Assembly: GCA_031253625.1 (NCBI GenBank)
Contig: JAIRVZ010000025.1
Location: 1-34,655 of the forward strand
Direction of reading: 5' to 3'
From: Dysgonamonadaceae bacterium
Lineage (GTDB): Bacteria > Bacteroidota > Bacteroidia > Bacteroidales > Azobacteroidaceae
DNA: 34,655 bases
Positions 8,110-18,300 of this stretch are shown here, one piece after another. Positions within the stretch are counted from its first letter, which is position 1, and every line of letters starts with the position of its first letter. The position numbers and the translations under genes are program-made. The notes under the pieces are model-generated. The model saw only the letters and a program-made list of their open reading frames with translations. It searched no databases and was not told the origin of the DNA.

Positions 8110-8763
8110 ATGGCTAAAAAATTTATTGTATTCTCGATTTTCTCAATTTGTTTCTCCAATTTACTTTTTTCTCAAAATCCTTGCGATTTACAGAAAAGCA
8201 GTTTTTACGACTTAAATACAGTCGATGTAGAGCAAATTAAATGTCTTGCCCAAAATTCCGATAAAGATTTTACTGTGTTTTATACTTTTGCTGCATGGTG
8301 TGGGCCGTGTAGAAAAAATTTGCCGGATGCAATAAATTTTTCAAAAGAACAAAATATAGATTTTTATGTATTGCTTATGGATAGAGAAAATGATTCTTAT
8401 GTAAAAAGAGCCATCAATTATCTCGATAAAATAGAAACAAAACAAAAAGTTGTAATACTTTCGGATTCACTTTATCCGCCAAATTTGAGAAATAAAAAAG
8501 AAAAAAAGATTGTCTTGGTTGATTTCGGCATACAAAACAGGAAAAAATATACAAATTTTATTGAAAAGATAACTCCGCCACAATTTGAAACAATAGACGA
8601 TATGTCGAAATATATAATTTTGAACAAAGAAGGAAAAGTTATTTTTGTAAGCAATTATAAAGATTATAAAAACGAAAAAGGGAAAGATGATGATTTATAT
8701 TTCTTCAACAAAATGAAATTGATTATCTCAAATAGCAGAAATAATACTTCTTCACTTTTTTAG
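8110..8763 (+). CDS. Exported thioredoxin-like protein
   Basis: 217 residues from the ATG at 8110. The frame stays open upstream through a GC-rich stretch that lacks plausible coding character, and 8110 begins a clean signal peptide (hydrophobic residues 5-20, cleavage near FSQ-NP). The thioredoxin active site WCGPC is at residues 63-67, preceded by FYTFAA. The predicted role is thiol-disulfide chemistry in the periplasm, TlpA/ResA-like. The C-terminal region is Lys-rich and unusual. The last 41 bases overlap the 3' end of the convergent HD gene. Substrate unknown. Confidence 0.8.
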   Translation: MAKKFIVFSIFSICFSNLLFSQNPCDLQKSSFYDLNTVDVEQIKCLAQNSDKDFTVFYTFAAWCGPCRKNLPDAINFSKEQNIDFYVLLMDRENDSYVKRAINYLDKIETKQKVVILSDSLYPPNLRNKKEKKIVLVDFGIQNRKKYTNFIEKITPPQFETIDDMSKYIILNKEGKVIFVSNYKDYKNEKGKDDDLYFFNKMKLIISNSRNNTSSLF

Positions 8764-9946
8764 AAAGTAGTTGAATATTAAGCATATCAGAGGCATCGGC
8801 AATATCTTTGGTTTCTCCGTTTTTGAAAAGAATATCTATACTATCATCTGTTTCACTATACATATTGGTAGATATTTCGTCGGAAGATATAAGAAATTCT
8901 GCCTCATTTTCGCTGAATCCAAGCTGATTCACATAGTATTGTATTTTATTTTTCAAGATACTGTCTTCAAACGGTTCGGATTTGATTTCAATCTTAAATA
9001 ATTTCCTGTTAATCAATCCGCTGCTCAGTGTCGATAAAACCTTATCCGGATGATTCGACCATATTTTCAACGCACACCAAATATCATTATCATCTAGACT
9101 GATGAAGTTATCAAGAGTTTCCGGATTATGGATAAAATCGTCCAAACCAATCCGATTTTGTATAAAATAAAGCAATGGCAAAGAAATTGATAAATCAACT
9201 TTTTGTTTGGTTAGAAACTTAGCACGATTGAATGTGTTGATTAGCATTTTTTCGGCGGCCACCGTAGTTTTATGGAGATATACCTGCCAATACATCAACC
9301 GACGTGCCATCAGGAAGTTTTCTGTAGAATAAATGCCTTTAGCCTCAACAACTAACCGGTCGTCTTTTACATTGAGCATTTTAATAATTCGAGCAGAACC
9401 GATATTCCCTTCTGTAACTCCCGTGAAAAAACTATCGCGACGAAGATAATCCAAACGGTCCATATCCAATTGTCCGCTCACGAGTTGATGCAGGAATTTT
9501 TTAGAATATTCATCCTTAAATATTGCAATCGTTTTATCTAATTTACCGTTGAGCGATTGGTTAATCCGGTTCATCAACATCAAAGAAATTTGCTCGTGAC
9601 TAACATCATTTACCAGCGTATCTTCAAGTACATGCGAAAAAGGCCCGTGCCCAATGTCGTGCAACAAGATGCAAGATAAAACGGCATCTGCCTCCTCTTC
9701 CGTGATTTCATTTCCTTTCGAACGTAATTGCGAAATGGCTTCATTCATCAAGTACATTGCTCCCAGCGAATGAAGAAAGCGTGTGTGCTGCGCCCCAGGA
9801 TAAACCAATGAGGCAAATCCTAATTGCTTGATTCTTGAAAGACGTTGCAAATACGGATGCTCGATAAGACTAAAAATGAAATCGTTCGGACTGTTGATAA
9901 ATCCGAAAACGGGGTCGTTGATTATTTTGCGTTTGTTGCTCATCAT
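8723..9946 (-). CDS. HD-domain phosphohydrolase (dGTPase/SAMHD1-like)
   Basis: 407 residues; tandem ATGs at 9946 and 9943 are both possible starts. The metal-binding HD signature is H59 (TRFLHSLG), H96-D97 (LLHDIGHGPFSH) and H100; the later SGQLDMDRLDYLRRDSFFTG supplies the distal Asp typical of the dGTP triphosphohydrolase/YwfO group. Nucleotide hydrolysis is the known activity of relatives; the substrate here is unproven. The start overlaps the stop of the upstream Bro-like gene (ATGATG around TGA), so translation is probably coupled. The 3' end overlaps the thioredoxin-like gene from the other strand. Confidence 0.9.
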   Translation of the reverse strand: MMSNKRKIINDPVFGFINSPNDFIFSLIEHPYLQRLSRIKQLGFASLVYPGAQHTRFLHSLGAMYLMNEAISQLRSKGNEITEEEADAVLSCILLHDIGHGPFSHVLEDTLVNDVSHEQISLMLMNRINQSLNGKLDKTIAIFKDEYSKKFLHQLVSGQLDMDRLDYLRRDSFFTGVTEGNIGSARIIKMLNVKDDRLVVEAKGIYSTENFLMARRLMYWQVYLHKTTVAAEKMLINTFNRAKFLTKQKVDLSISLPLLYFIQNRIGLDDFIHNPETLDNFISLDDNDIWCALKIWSNHPDKVLSTLSSGLINRKLFKIEIKSEPFEDSILKNKIQYYVNQLGFSENEAEFLISSDEISTNMYSETDDSIDILFKNGETKDIADASDMLNIQLLSKKVKKYYFCYLR

Positions 9947-10857
9947 TCAGAAAGCATATTTGGGTTATTGCGATTCCCGAGTTGTTTGGTATTTTGCGAA
10001 CTGATTACTTTTCCGCCTTGCTGCTCGATTTCCACGCGGGCATTTTTTGCTACATTGGCTCCTTTGTGTGCAATTACTGCACTTTCCTGCAAATCTTGAG
10101 GATTGTTTTTTGCCGAAAGCTCTGTCGTTGTTGCCTCTGCCAACATATTGATAATTAACTCTAAATTAGTCATATTATCACGCAGGTTTTCTTTTTTCAG
10201 ATTTTTATGCTGTTTATATTGCTTGGTAGTCATTCCGCTCCAAGTTTTGGTTATTAAATCAGTTAAAAAGGCGTATTCTTCTCCCTGCTTTACACCGGCT
10301 TTGTCCCATTCATCGGTTAATGCCTTGCGAACTTCTATTGATTTTATTCGTTGATTTATCCAGTTTTCGGAATATCCTAATCGCTTATAATTCTGAATGG
10401 CACGGTCGATAGAGATTTCAGGGTCAATGATTTCATCAATTCTTTCTCTACCTACTTGTGCTAACCACATTTTAAATGGTTCGGCTTTTTTGCTTGGAAT
10501 AGATTGAATCAGGCGCAAAATTTGCTCTGTATCAGCTACATCTGTTTTGTAATATTTTCCGTCGGCAGACTGCATCTTCAGTTGGTTAGTATTACTAACC
10601 AACTCATTTTCTGTTTTCAAGTGGTTAGTATTATTAACCACTTTATCATCTTGTTGATTAGTAAATAAATTACTTCCCTCTTCTTTTAATTTGTTTTTCA
10701 GCCACTTCCAATAATTCCGAACTTTTTTATAGTCGGGTTGGTCAGTCAAAATGGCAATAATATCCAAAACTGAAAAATACCATTTCTCCTGCTCTGCATC
10801 CCACACGGAGCGAACTTGCTGTTTTTCAAACAATTTGATGTTCGTTTCGGTTTTCAT
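9943..10857 (-). CDS. Bro-N / phage antirepressor-like protein
   Basis: 304 residues. The N-terminus (KLFEKQQVRSVWDAEQEKWYFSVLDI) is the Bro-N antirepressor domain pattern, followed by DYKKVRNYWKWLKNKL. The middle contains a duplicated unit VVNNTNHLKTENE / LVSNTNQLKMQSA, encoded by two near-palindromic DNA segments. The rest is helical (SIDRAIQNYKRLGYSENWINQRIKSIEVRKAL). Such proteins occur in phages but also as stand-alone chromosomal genes in Bacteroidetes; no other phage gene is nearby. It overlaps the HD gene start, suggesting a two-gene unit. Function unknown. Confidence 0.8.
   Translation of the reverse strand: MKTETNIKLFEKQQVRSVWDAEQEKWYFSVLDIIAILTDQPDYKKVRNYWKWLKNKLKEEGSNLFTNQQDDKVVNNTNHLKTENELVSNTNQLKMQSADGKYYKTDVADTEQILRLIQSIPSKKAEPFKMWLAQVGRERIDEIIDPEISIDRAIQNYKRLGYSENWINQRIKSIEVRKALTDEWDKAGVKQGEEYAFLTDLITKTWSGMTTKQYKQHKNLKKENLRDNMTNLELIINMLAEATTTELSAKNNPQDLQESAVIAHKGANVAKNARVEIEQQGGKVISSQNTKQLGNRNNPNMLSE
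10580..10642. repeat. Pair of short palindromes inside the Bro-like gene
   Basis: TTGGTTAGTATTACTAACCAA and GTGGTTAGTATTATTAACCAC lie about 20 bases apart, each nearly self-complementary. They encode the repeated SNTN/NNTN residues of the linker between the Bro-N domain and the C-terminal region. Whether they act as DNA sites or only reflect duplication cannot be seen. Confidence 0.6.
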
Positions 10858-10880
10858 ATCTTTTGATTTTAAAATACTTA

Positions 10881-10888
10881 CAAAGGTA
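10881..10888 (-). promoter_or_regulatory. -7 box upstream of the Bro-like gene
   Basis: On the minus strand this reads TACCTTTG, a match to TAnnTTTG, 24 bases upstream of the ATG at 10857. No clear TTTG -33 element is seen at the expected distance; only a T-rich segment is present. Confidence 0.45.
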
Positions 10889-11004
10889 ATGTTTTTTCTG
10901 GGAAAATAAAGCTTATTTGAAAATAAATTACGCTGTTACTAAATATTTTAACAGGACAAATAAAAGTTATTTACGCATATTTTTGTTTTATGCTAAATTA
11001 ATAT

Positions 11005-11820
11005 TCATTTTAAATATCCTGCCATTTCTTCTTGAACTTTTTTTGCTTCAATTCTTGCGGCTTCTGCAAATTTTTCCGTGTTATCGGCATAAATAATTTG
11101 GCGAGAAGAATTAACCAATAATCCGCATTGACTGTTCATACCATATTTGGCAACTTCTTCTAAGCTACCACCTTGCGCTCCTACTCCGGGAACCAACAAG
11201 AAATGGTTAGGAGCATATTTGCGAATGTCTTCAAACATTTTGCCTTGCGTGGCTCCAACAACATACATCATTTGTTCGTCGGTTGCCCATTCTTGCGATT
11301 TTTTTAGTACTTTTTCAAACAGGCGTTCACCATTTTTATCTTCTGTCATTTGGAAATCTTGAGAGCCTTTGTTGGAAGTCAATGCCAACAGGATTACCCA
11401 TTTTTCGGGATAAATCAAAAACGGCTTTACGCTGTCTTCTCCCATGTATGGCGCAACTGTTACGGCATCTAAATCCATAAAATCGAAGAATGAGCGGGCA
11501 TACATTTCGGAAGTATTTCCAATATCGCCACGTTTGGCATCGGCAATGATAAACTGGTCGGGATAATTCTTACGGATATAATCGACCGTTTTTTCAAAAG
11601 CTAACAAGCCTTTAGCACCCAGACTTTCGTAAAAAGCCAAATTGGGTTTATATGCTACGCAATAATCGGCAGTAGCGTCGATGATAGCTTTATTAAAAGC
11701 GAAAATAGGGTCTTCTCCGTTTAATAAATGTTGAGGGATTTTCTTTATATCAGTGTCTAATCCTACACAGAGGAAAGATTGTTTTCTCTTGATGTTCTCG
11801 AATAATTGTTGCTTTGTCAT
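11005..11820 (-). CDS. pyrF: Orotidine-5'-phosphate decarboxylase (type 2)
   Basis: 271 residues. Catalyses OMP to UMP, the last step of de novo pyrimidine synthesis. The motif [10 protein letters not shown] at residues 94-103 carries the catalytic Asp-Lys-Asp network, and FLCVGLDTD near the N-terminus and the [11 protein letters not shown] phosphate-binding stretch are intact. The length and the [11 protein letters not shown] segment fit the longer type 2 (mycobacterial-like) group. It lies downstream of prfA on the same strand, separated by a 240-base gap that holds an inverted repeat. Confidence 0.96.
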   Translation of the reverse strand: MTKQQLFENIKRKQSFLCVGLDTDIKKIPQHLLNGEDPIFAFNKAIIDATADYCVAYKPNLAFYESLGAKGLLAFEKTVDYIRKNYPDQFIIADAKRGDIGNTSEMYARSFFDFMDLDAVTVAPYMGEDSVKPFLIYPEKWVILLALTSNKGSQDFQMTEDKNGERLFEKVLKKSQEWATDEQMMYVVGATQGKMFEDIRKYAPNHFLLVPGVGAQGGSLEEVAKYGMNSQCGLLVNSSRQIIYADNTEKFAEAARIEAKKVQEEMAGYLK

Positions 11821-11833
11821 TGTTTTTATTTTT

Positions 11834-12056
11834 TAGAAGTTAAACGAAGTTACAGGGAGTTACAGGAATATTATTTATCTTTATTTGTGATAATTTTACT
11901 ACAGTAAGTATTTAACAAATAACTTGTTTTTGAGATCATTTTTTCGAGTTCCGACTTTTCCAATTCAGATATATATCCTAAATCTTTGCTCAAAATTATA
12001 TAATATCTGCATTCCTCTAACTTCGTGTAACTCCTTGTAACTTCGTTTAACTTCTT
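11834..12056. repeat. Inverted repeat between prfA and pyrF
   Basis: The arm 11835-11863 (AGAAGTTAAACGAAGTTACA then GGGAGTTACA) is the reverse complement, with a few changes, of 12027-12055 (ending GTAACTTCGTTTAACTTCT). The arms are built from degenerate GTTACACGAAGTTA-like units. The AT-rich 160-base spacer holds no convincing ORF. It is another member of the dispersed palindrome class of this genome. Confidence 0.75.
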
Positions 12057-12062
12057 TATTAA

Positions 12063-13148
12063 TTATAACTCATTTTCTTTCATTCTTTCTGCATTTTCTG
12101 CAATAATTAGTTGATCGATAGCACCTTGAATGTTTCCATCCATAAAATCAGACAGATTATAAATTGTGTAATTGATGCGGTGGTCGGTAATGCGGCCTTG
12201 CGGGTAATTATAGGTGCGGATTTTTGCAGAACGGTCGCCAGTCGAAACCATTGTGCGTCGTTGTTGCGTGATGGCATCGTTGTGCTTTTGTAATTCTATA
12301 TCGTATAGCCTGGTACGCAGCATTTGCAATGCCATTTCGCGGTTTTCCATCTGTGAACGTGTAACCTGACATTGTACCATGATACCGGTGGGTTTGTGTG
12401 TGAGTTGCACTTTGGTTTCTACTTTGTTGACATTTTGTCCGCCTGCACCACTTGAGCGGGCAGTTTGATATTCGAGGTCGGCCGGATTGATTTCCACATC
12501 TACTTCTTCGGCTTCGGGAAGTACGGCAACTGTTGCGGCTGAAGTATGCACACGCCCCTGCGTTTCGGTTACAGGTACTCGCTGCACACGATGAACTCCG
12601 GATTCGTATTTCATTGTTCCGTAAACATTATCTCCTTCGACCGTGAAAATAATTTCCTTGAATCCGCCGATAGTGCCTTCGCTGCTACTGGTTACAGCCA
12701 CTTTCCAACCTTTGGATTCACAATACTTGAAATACATTTTGAATAAATCACCAGCAAAAATGGCGGCCTCATCGCCTCCGGTTCCTCCGCGTATTTCTAC
12801 GATGGCGTTTTTGGCATCTTGAGGGTCGGCAGGAACAAGCAATATTTTGATTTCTTCTTCCAATTCGGGAAGTCGTTCTGTAGCTGCATCCAATTCGTCT
12901 TTGGCCATTTCGCGCAATTCTGCATCTGATTCGTTTTCGAGAATTTCTTTCGATTCGTCGATATTGGAAAGCAATCGCTGATATTCATTTCTTGCCAAAA
13001 CGATTTTTTCCAAATCGCGATATTCTTTGTTGAGTTTAACAAAACGTTTCATATCGGCAATCACAGCGGGATCGGTAATCAGATTGCCAATTTCTTCGAA
13101 ACGGATGACTAATACATCAAGTTTTTCTAAAAGAGGAGTTTGAGCCAT
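12063..13148 (-). CDS. prfA: Peptide chain release factor 1
   Basis: 361 residues, the usual RF1 length. The stop-codon recognition motif is PVT at 192-194 ([14 protein letters not shown]), the RF1 type rather than the SPF of RF2. The peptidyl-tRNA hydrolysis motif GGQ is at 236-238 in [12 protein letters not shown]. It terminates translation at UAA and UAG. A consensus promoter lies just upstream, overlapping the end of tsaE, so it may be transcribed independently as well as by read-through. Confidence 0.97.
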   Translation of the reverse strand: MAQTPLLEKLDVLVIRFEEIGNLITDPAVIADMKRFVKLNKEYRDLEKIVLARNEYQRLLSNIDESKEILENESDAELREMAKDELDAATERLPELEEEIKILLVPADPQDAKNAIVEIRGGTGGDEAAIFAGDLFKMYFKYCESKGWKVAVTSSSEGTIGGFKEIIFTVEGDNVYGTMKYESGVHRVQRVPVTETQGRVHTSAATVAVLPEAEEVDVEINPADLEYQTARSSGAGGQNVNKVETKVQLTHKPTGIMVQCQVTRSQMENREMALQMLRTRLYDIELQKHNDAITQQRRTMVSTGDRSAKIRTYNYPQGRITDHRINYTIYNLSDFMDGNIQGAIDQLIIAENAERMKENEL

Positions 13149-13257
13149 TTACATTTACGATTTACGATTTACGATTTACAAAACAATGTTTGGCATTAGC
13201 CAAACAACGTTCGACATTAGTCAATTATGGGTAAAATCGCAACCGAGTTTTAGCTTG

Positions 13258-13289
13258 CAAAGATAAATGATTCTGCTTAATAAGACAAA
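13258..13289 (-). promoter_or_regulatory. Promoter of prfA
   Basis: On the minus strand TTTG (13289-13286), a 20-base spacer and TATCTTTG (13265-13258) match the Bacteroidetes consensus. The -33 box lies inside the last codons of tsaE. The predicted leader to the prfA ATG is about 100 bases and includes a run of ATTTACG units. Confidence 0.6.
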
Positions 13290-13699
13290 GTTACTTGTCG
13301 CGAACCGTCGGCTTGTTCTTCAATATTAACAATCACCGCATCGGAAAGCAATAATTCTTCTATTTTTTCAGGCCATTCGATAAAACAAAGGGCACCACTA
13401 TAGAAATAATCTTCAGTTCCTATGTTGCTGGCCTCTTGAATATCCTTGATGCGATAATAATCAAAATGATAAATTAATTCGGCAGTTGTATCCGAACGAT
13501 ATTCATTGACAATGGCGAAAGTGGGACTGTTAATCACATCCGAAACACCCAATTCTTCACAAATGGCTTTGATGAAAGTTGTTTTTCCGGCTCCCATACT
13601 TCCGTTGAAAGCAAAGACAGTGTTGTCGCCCATTGCCTTAATAAATTCTCGCGCTGCCTCATGAATGGTTTCGAGGCTTTTTATTTCAATTGTTTTCAT
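13277..13699 (-). CDS. tsaE: tRNA t6A biosynthesis ATPase TsaE
   Basis: 140 residues. The Walker [10 protein letters not shown] is at 33-41, followed by the conserved [12 protein letters not shown] and the HFDYYRI and [12 protein letters not shown] segments of the TsaE/YjeE family. It supports TsaB-TsaD in threonylcarbamoyladenosine synthesis at tRNA position 37. It sits between porX and prfA on the same strand, separated from porX by a palindromic repeat. Confidence 0.95.
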   Translation of the reverse strand: MKTIEIKSLETIHEAAREFIKAMGDNTVFAFNGSMGAGKTTFIKAICEELGVSDVINSPTFAIVNEYRSDTTAELIYHFDYYRIKDIQEASNIGTEDYFYSGALCFIEWPEKIEELLLSDAVIVNIEEQADGSRQVTLSY

Positions 13700-13710
13700 A
13701 TTTATTATTT

Positions 13711-13824
13711 AATAGAACGCGGATGACGCAGATAACGCGGATTTACGCAGATTTTTATATTAATATCCATTCGTTAAATTATTATCTGCAAAGATCCGCG
13801 TTATCTGCGTCATCCGCGTTCTAT
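13711..13824. repeat. Long inverted repeat, same family as 4772-4877 (copy 2)
   Basis: Arms starting AATAGAACGCGGATGACGCA and ending TGCGTCATCCGCGTTCTATT are perfect complements over about 32 bases. The outer end coincides with the porX stop codon (minus-strand TAG at 13823-13821). The core GATGACGC-GATAACGCGGAT is shared with copy 1, but CGG and CAG units are swapped, so both arms changed together. Confidence 0.9.
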
Positions 13825-15365
13825 TTAGGTTCTAAAGTAATTAGCGGTATCATCATTTCCTCCATCGAAACACCTCCGTGTTGGAAAGTGTTGGTATAGT
13901 AAGAAACGTAGTAATTGTAATTATTGGGGTAGGCAAAGAAGTCTTCGTTCAATGCAAATATGTATTTTGTACTGATATTGGGAGCCGGCAAGCCAACACT
14001 TTCCGGATCTTTGATTTCAAAGATTTCTTTTGGGTTGTATGCCAAATTCTTGCCCAATTTATAGCGCAAATTGGTGTTGGTGTTTTTATCTCCGACTACC
14101 TTGATTGCGTTGTTTACGCGAATTGTTCCGTGGTCGGTTGTTACAATCACCTTGCTGCCTTTCGATGCAATTTTGCGGAATAACTCCAAAGTTGTCGAGT
14201 GACGGAACCAAGAGCGAGTCAGAGAACGATAAGCTGCTTCATCGGAAGCCAGTTCGCGCATCATTTTCGACTCGGTACGGGCGTGCGAAAGCATATCCAC
14301 GAAATTGAGTACAATCACATTAAGTTGATATTTATCTAACTGATTGAAATTGTTCAGCAATTTTTCTCCAAATGTAGAATCGTTTACTTTATGGTAAGAG
14401 AATGTATATTTTTTCCGGAATCGTTCAATTTGAGTTCGTATTAATGGCTCTTCGTTCAAATTTTTTCCTTCTTCCGATTCTTCATCAACCCATAATTCGG
14501 GGAACATTTTTTCTATTTGCGAAGGCATCAATCCCGAAAAAATAGCGTTCCGTGCATACTGAGTGGCTGTGGGAAGAATCGAATAGTATAAATCTTCGTT
14601 GAAAGTAAAATCTTCCGACAAAAGATCTTTAACCACACGCCATTGGTCGAGACGGAAATTGTCGATAAGAATCAAAAAAACCTGTTCTTCGTTGTCTAAT
14701 AGCGGAAATATTTTCTGTTTGAATAAATCCGGACTCATCAACGGACGACTCGAAGCGCCTTCAATCCAATTCTGATAATTTCGTTTCACAAATTTGCCAA
14801 ACAGCCGGTTGGCTTCCAATGTTTGTGTTTTAAGCATTTCATACATGCTTGCATCGGAATTTTCCAATTCGAGTTCCCAATACACCAATTTTTTGTAGAC
14901 TTCTTTCCAATCGTCGGTAGTAAAAGAATCATTGATTTGCATACTGATTTTGGAAAAATCCTGTTGGTATCCGGAGGTCGTTGCCTGAGTAATAATCCGG
15001 TTTTTATGCAAGTTTTTCTTTATCGACAAAAGTATTTGGTTCGGATTGACAGGTTTAATCAGATAATCGGCTATTTTGTTTCCAATGGCCTGATTCATAA
15101 TGCTTTCTTCCTCACTTTTGGTAATCATCACAACCGGAACATTCGGGTCCAATTCTTTGATAATCGACAAAGTTTCCAAACCGCTCAACCCCGGCATATT
15201 TTCGTCTAAGAAAATGATGTCAAAATTCTGTTCTTTGCAACAATCAATGGCATCTTGTCCGCTGCAAACCGTTACGACTTCCATGCCTTTGTCTTCTAAA
15301 AAGAGGACGTATGGTTTGAGCAAATCGATTTCATCGTCGGCCCACAAGAGTTTATCTTTTTTCAT
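13821..15365 (-). CDS. porX: PorX, T9SS response regulator with PglZ domain
   Basis: 514 residues. The N-terminal receiver domain has the acidic pair D10-D11, phospho-acceptor D54 (FLDENMPG) and K104 (LIKPVN). The C-terminal PglZ/alkaline-phosphatase-like domain has LILIDNFRLDQW (D235), TATQYARNAIFSGLMP, FVDMLSH (D357, H361) and TTDHGT (409-414), which form the metal-dependent phosphodiesterase site. In Porphyromonas gingivalis PorX regulates type IX secretion. The gene begins four bases after porW ends, so the two are one operon, linking T9SS structure and control. Confidence 0.95.
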   Translation of the reverse strand: MKKDKLLWADDEIDLLKPYVLFLEDKGMEVVTVCSGQDAIDCCKEQNFDIIFLDENMPGLSGLETLSIIKELDPNVPVVMITKSEEESIMNQAIGNKIADYLIKPVNPNQILLSIKKNLHKNRIITQATTSGYQQDFSKISMQINDSFTTDDWKEVYKKLVYWELELENSDASMYEMLKTQTLEANRLFGKFVKRNYQNWIEGASSRPLMSPDLFKQKIFPLLDNEEQVFLILIDNFRLDQWRVVKDLLSEDFTFNEDLYYSILPTATQYARNAIFSGLMPSQIEKMFPELWVDEESEEGKNLNEEPLIRTQIERFRKKYTFSYHKVNDSTFGEKLLNNFNQLDKYQLNVIVLNFVDMLSHARTESKMMRELASDEAAYRSLTRSWFRHSTTLELFRKIASKGSKVIVTTDHGTIRVNNAIKVVGDKNTNTNLRYKLGKNLAYNPKEIFEIKDPESVGLPAPNISTKYIFALNEDFFAYPNNYNYYVSYYTNTFQHGGVSMEEMMIPLITLEPK

Positions 15366-15369
15366 GACT

Positions 15370-18300
15370 TTATTTAGTTCTCGCTTTGCGCTCCGCCTCT
15401 TTGCGTTTGCGTTCTTCTTCTCGTTGTTTTTCTTTTAATTTCAGAGCCTCTTTGCGCTCTTTTTCTTTCAATTTGCGCTCTTCTGCTTTTTGTTTTTCGC
15501 GTGCTTTGACTTCCGCTTCTTTTTGTTTACGAGCGTCTTCCCTTTCTTTTATTTGTTGTTTGCGAGCATCTTCTTTTGCTTTTTGCTCACGTTTCTTTTC
15601 TTCCAAATTCGCTTTTTCTTGCTCTTGTTTGGCTTTCAGGAGTGCTTTTTCTTCTTCCTGTTGCTTTTTAAGCAATTCTTTGCGTTCTTTCTCCTGCTGT
15701 TTTTCCAATTCTTTTTGATCCTTTTCTTTGGCTTTTCGTTCTTCGTTGAGTTGTTTTTGACGTTCCTTTTCTTCTTGTTCCTGTTGTTTCACATATTCAT
15801 CGATGGCGTTGCCCGTTTTCCGTTTTGAGAACAAGTTTGTAATTCCTCTAATCGGGTCGTTGGCGATTTCATCAATGGTTTGATTGATAGCGTTAAAAGT
15901 TTCAGTCGCTTTGCCGGTCATTTCATTTACTTTTTCCATTACTTCATCTTCCGAAATAGCGCCTTTTATTTCAGGAATGGTATCTTGAGAAATCGAAATG
16001 ATTGTGTCAGGGAATATCATTTCAGCAGAGTTTATCTTCTCCTCTATCGAAATCTCGACATCATTTAACTCTTCAACTTCTTTTATTCTTTCATTCTCTA
16101 ATTCTTTTATTATTTCTTCTTCGATTTTTTCCTCTTGAATAGAATTCCATTTATCAATCAATTGTCGGTTTCCTGCTCCGAAATTTTCTTCAAAGAATGC
16201 AATATATTCTTTCAGGCTCCGGCCTTTCATTAAAACGTCGTAGTTTTCTGCCGATATCGGAACAACAACCACAGCCCGGTCTAACGACTGCATATAACCT
16301 CCCGGCCTGTTAATCATTTCGTAGTATTGCATCACTTCGTCGAAGTTGTTGAATCCTCTTATTCGGAACATACCGGTTTCGCCCAAAACTTCAGTTTGCA
16401 AATCAAAATCATTGACCATGAAGTTGGAGAAATTAAATTCGGCTACAGTATATAAAATAACATTACTATTCACTTTATTGGCCGGATAAACCATCAACAA
16501 AAGATGAGGTACATTTTTTTCCGGAGAGAAAACTATTGTCGAGTCGAGCAATTCTCCGTTATCACCGGTTTGGCCACCAAAACGCAAGTTGAATAATCCT
16601 CCGCGAGCCAAGTCTCCATCACCCATCAAAACTTGTCCTCTCAACAATCCTTTCATCATATCTCCGGCCAAGACACTTACGTCGGCATCAGGATATTTAT
16701 CCAACAGTTCTTTTAATTTCTCCTTAAACGTATCAGTATCACCTGTTTGTGCATAACTCAGTGCATTCAGGAACATAAATTTCGGCATCAGTGTTGACTG
16801 AGGATATTTTTGAGAAACGAGTTCAAAATTTTGTCTTATGCCACGAGGATTTCCCGAAGTATAATATTCATACGTTTGTTGGTAAATAGATTCTTGTATT
16901 ACGTTAAGCATACGGATATTGTACTCATAATTCGGATCTGCCATGGCAATTGCCAAATCACTTTCGGGGAATTCAGCACGAATTTTTGATTTGTAAAACT
17001 CAGCCATTTCAGTATCTAACTTCTTCAAATATATGAGATACATCTGGTGATATGAATCCAGTTTGAACTCATTATTCGGAAAACGATTGTTCAAATCATT
17101 AAACGTCTCAATGGCCAAAGCTAAATCTTCGAGTTTATCTTTATATATAACTCCCATATTGAAAAGACCATCCATCCAAATCTCGTTAGATGCTTTAATA
17201 TCCTCTTCGGTCAAAGGAATATTTTGGAGATAATACTCTCTATTTTTCGGATCGTTAGCAGCTTCAAGTGATTCAGCAGCTTTTGCAACAGCGGCAGAAT
17301 CTTGCACACTTGCACCGTCTTGTTGTTGGTAATCATTGATATTATCAGCCAACTCATCATCGAATTGAGCAATTTTATTCCGGAGTCTCCAGCTATCTTC
17401 CAACTTACGTTTTCCCCATTTGCGTTGGAATTCCGTTTTTCCTTGCGCTACCATTTGAGGATTGTAGAAATAAAACGGATCGCCTCCCGGTTGTTGAGTA
17501 AGTCCGGGATTTATCATCTGTTGCGTTTGGCGTCCCACATTGAAATCACTTAAGTTTCCTCTATTCGACTCTTGTTGAGCCAAGTATTCTTCTTTTGCGG
17601 CCTCTTTTTTGGCAGCTTCCTCTTTTTTGATGTACTCTGCGATCATTTTGTCGATAACAGCCAATCGTTCCGTTTCGGGCATACGCGCCAATGCTTGCAA
17701 ACTATCTTGCAAGTGAACATTTTCGACAAAAACTACTAATTCGTCCAACACTTCCGAACGTTTCGATACTCTTGGATAATCCTTATATTCCTTTTTGATT
17801 AATCCTAATGCCTCGGAATAATTAGGCTGTGCCTCCACATATTTTCTTTGTTGGAAGTAAATATCACCGAGAGCAATTAGAGGTAATGCTTTATCGAAAC
17901 CACTTCGCGCACTTTTTTCAACTCCGAGTTTGTATTTTTCGATAGCTTTAGCCGTATCGGGAACAGCCATGTAAACATTTCCCCAAGCGTAGTACACTTG
18001 GTCGAGATACTCTTTATTCTTGCTGCTTTTTGCCATTTTTTTCAGCATGTCCGTAACCTTTTTGGTATCTCCTCCGGCGAAAACTTCAGTCTGACGAATT
18101 TTAGCACTGAATTGCAAAGCGTAAGGAGCCGTCGAGTTAGCAACTTCTCCGAAAGCTTTATAGGCCAAATCTTTTCGTCCCAATTCTGCGTAAATTTGTC
18201 CCAAAAGATAAGTCATGCGCAATCGCTGATCTTTGTTTTTTTCGGCTTTAATCGCAGTTTTAAGATAAGGAATGGCATCTTCATATTGTTTCTGTTTGAT

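Noticed and set aside
9943..10857. Prophage remnant
   Set aside because: The Bro-like gene is the only phage-type gene; neighbours are housekeeping and no integrase or att site is visible.
13150..13185. Run of ATTTACG units upstream of prfA as a possible repeat array
   Set aside because: Only about three to four short units with no spacers; probably simple slippage in the leader, not a CRISPR or operator array.
15386..15828. Long plus-strand ORFs rich in Phe, Ser and Cys opposite the end of porW
   Set aside because: They are antisense readings of the Lys/Glu-rich coiled coil and have no independent coding signs.
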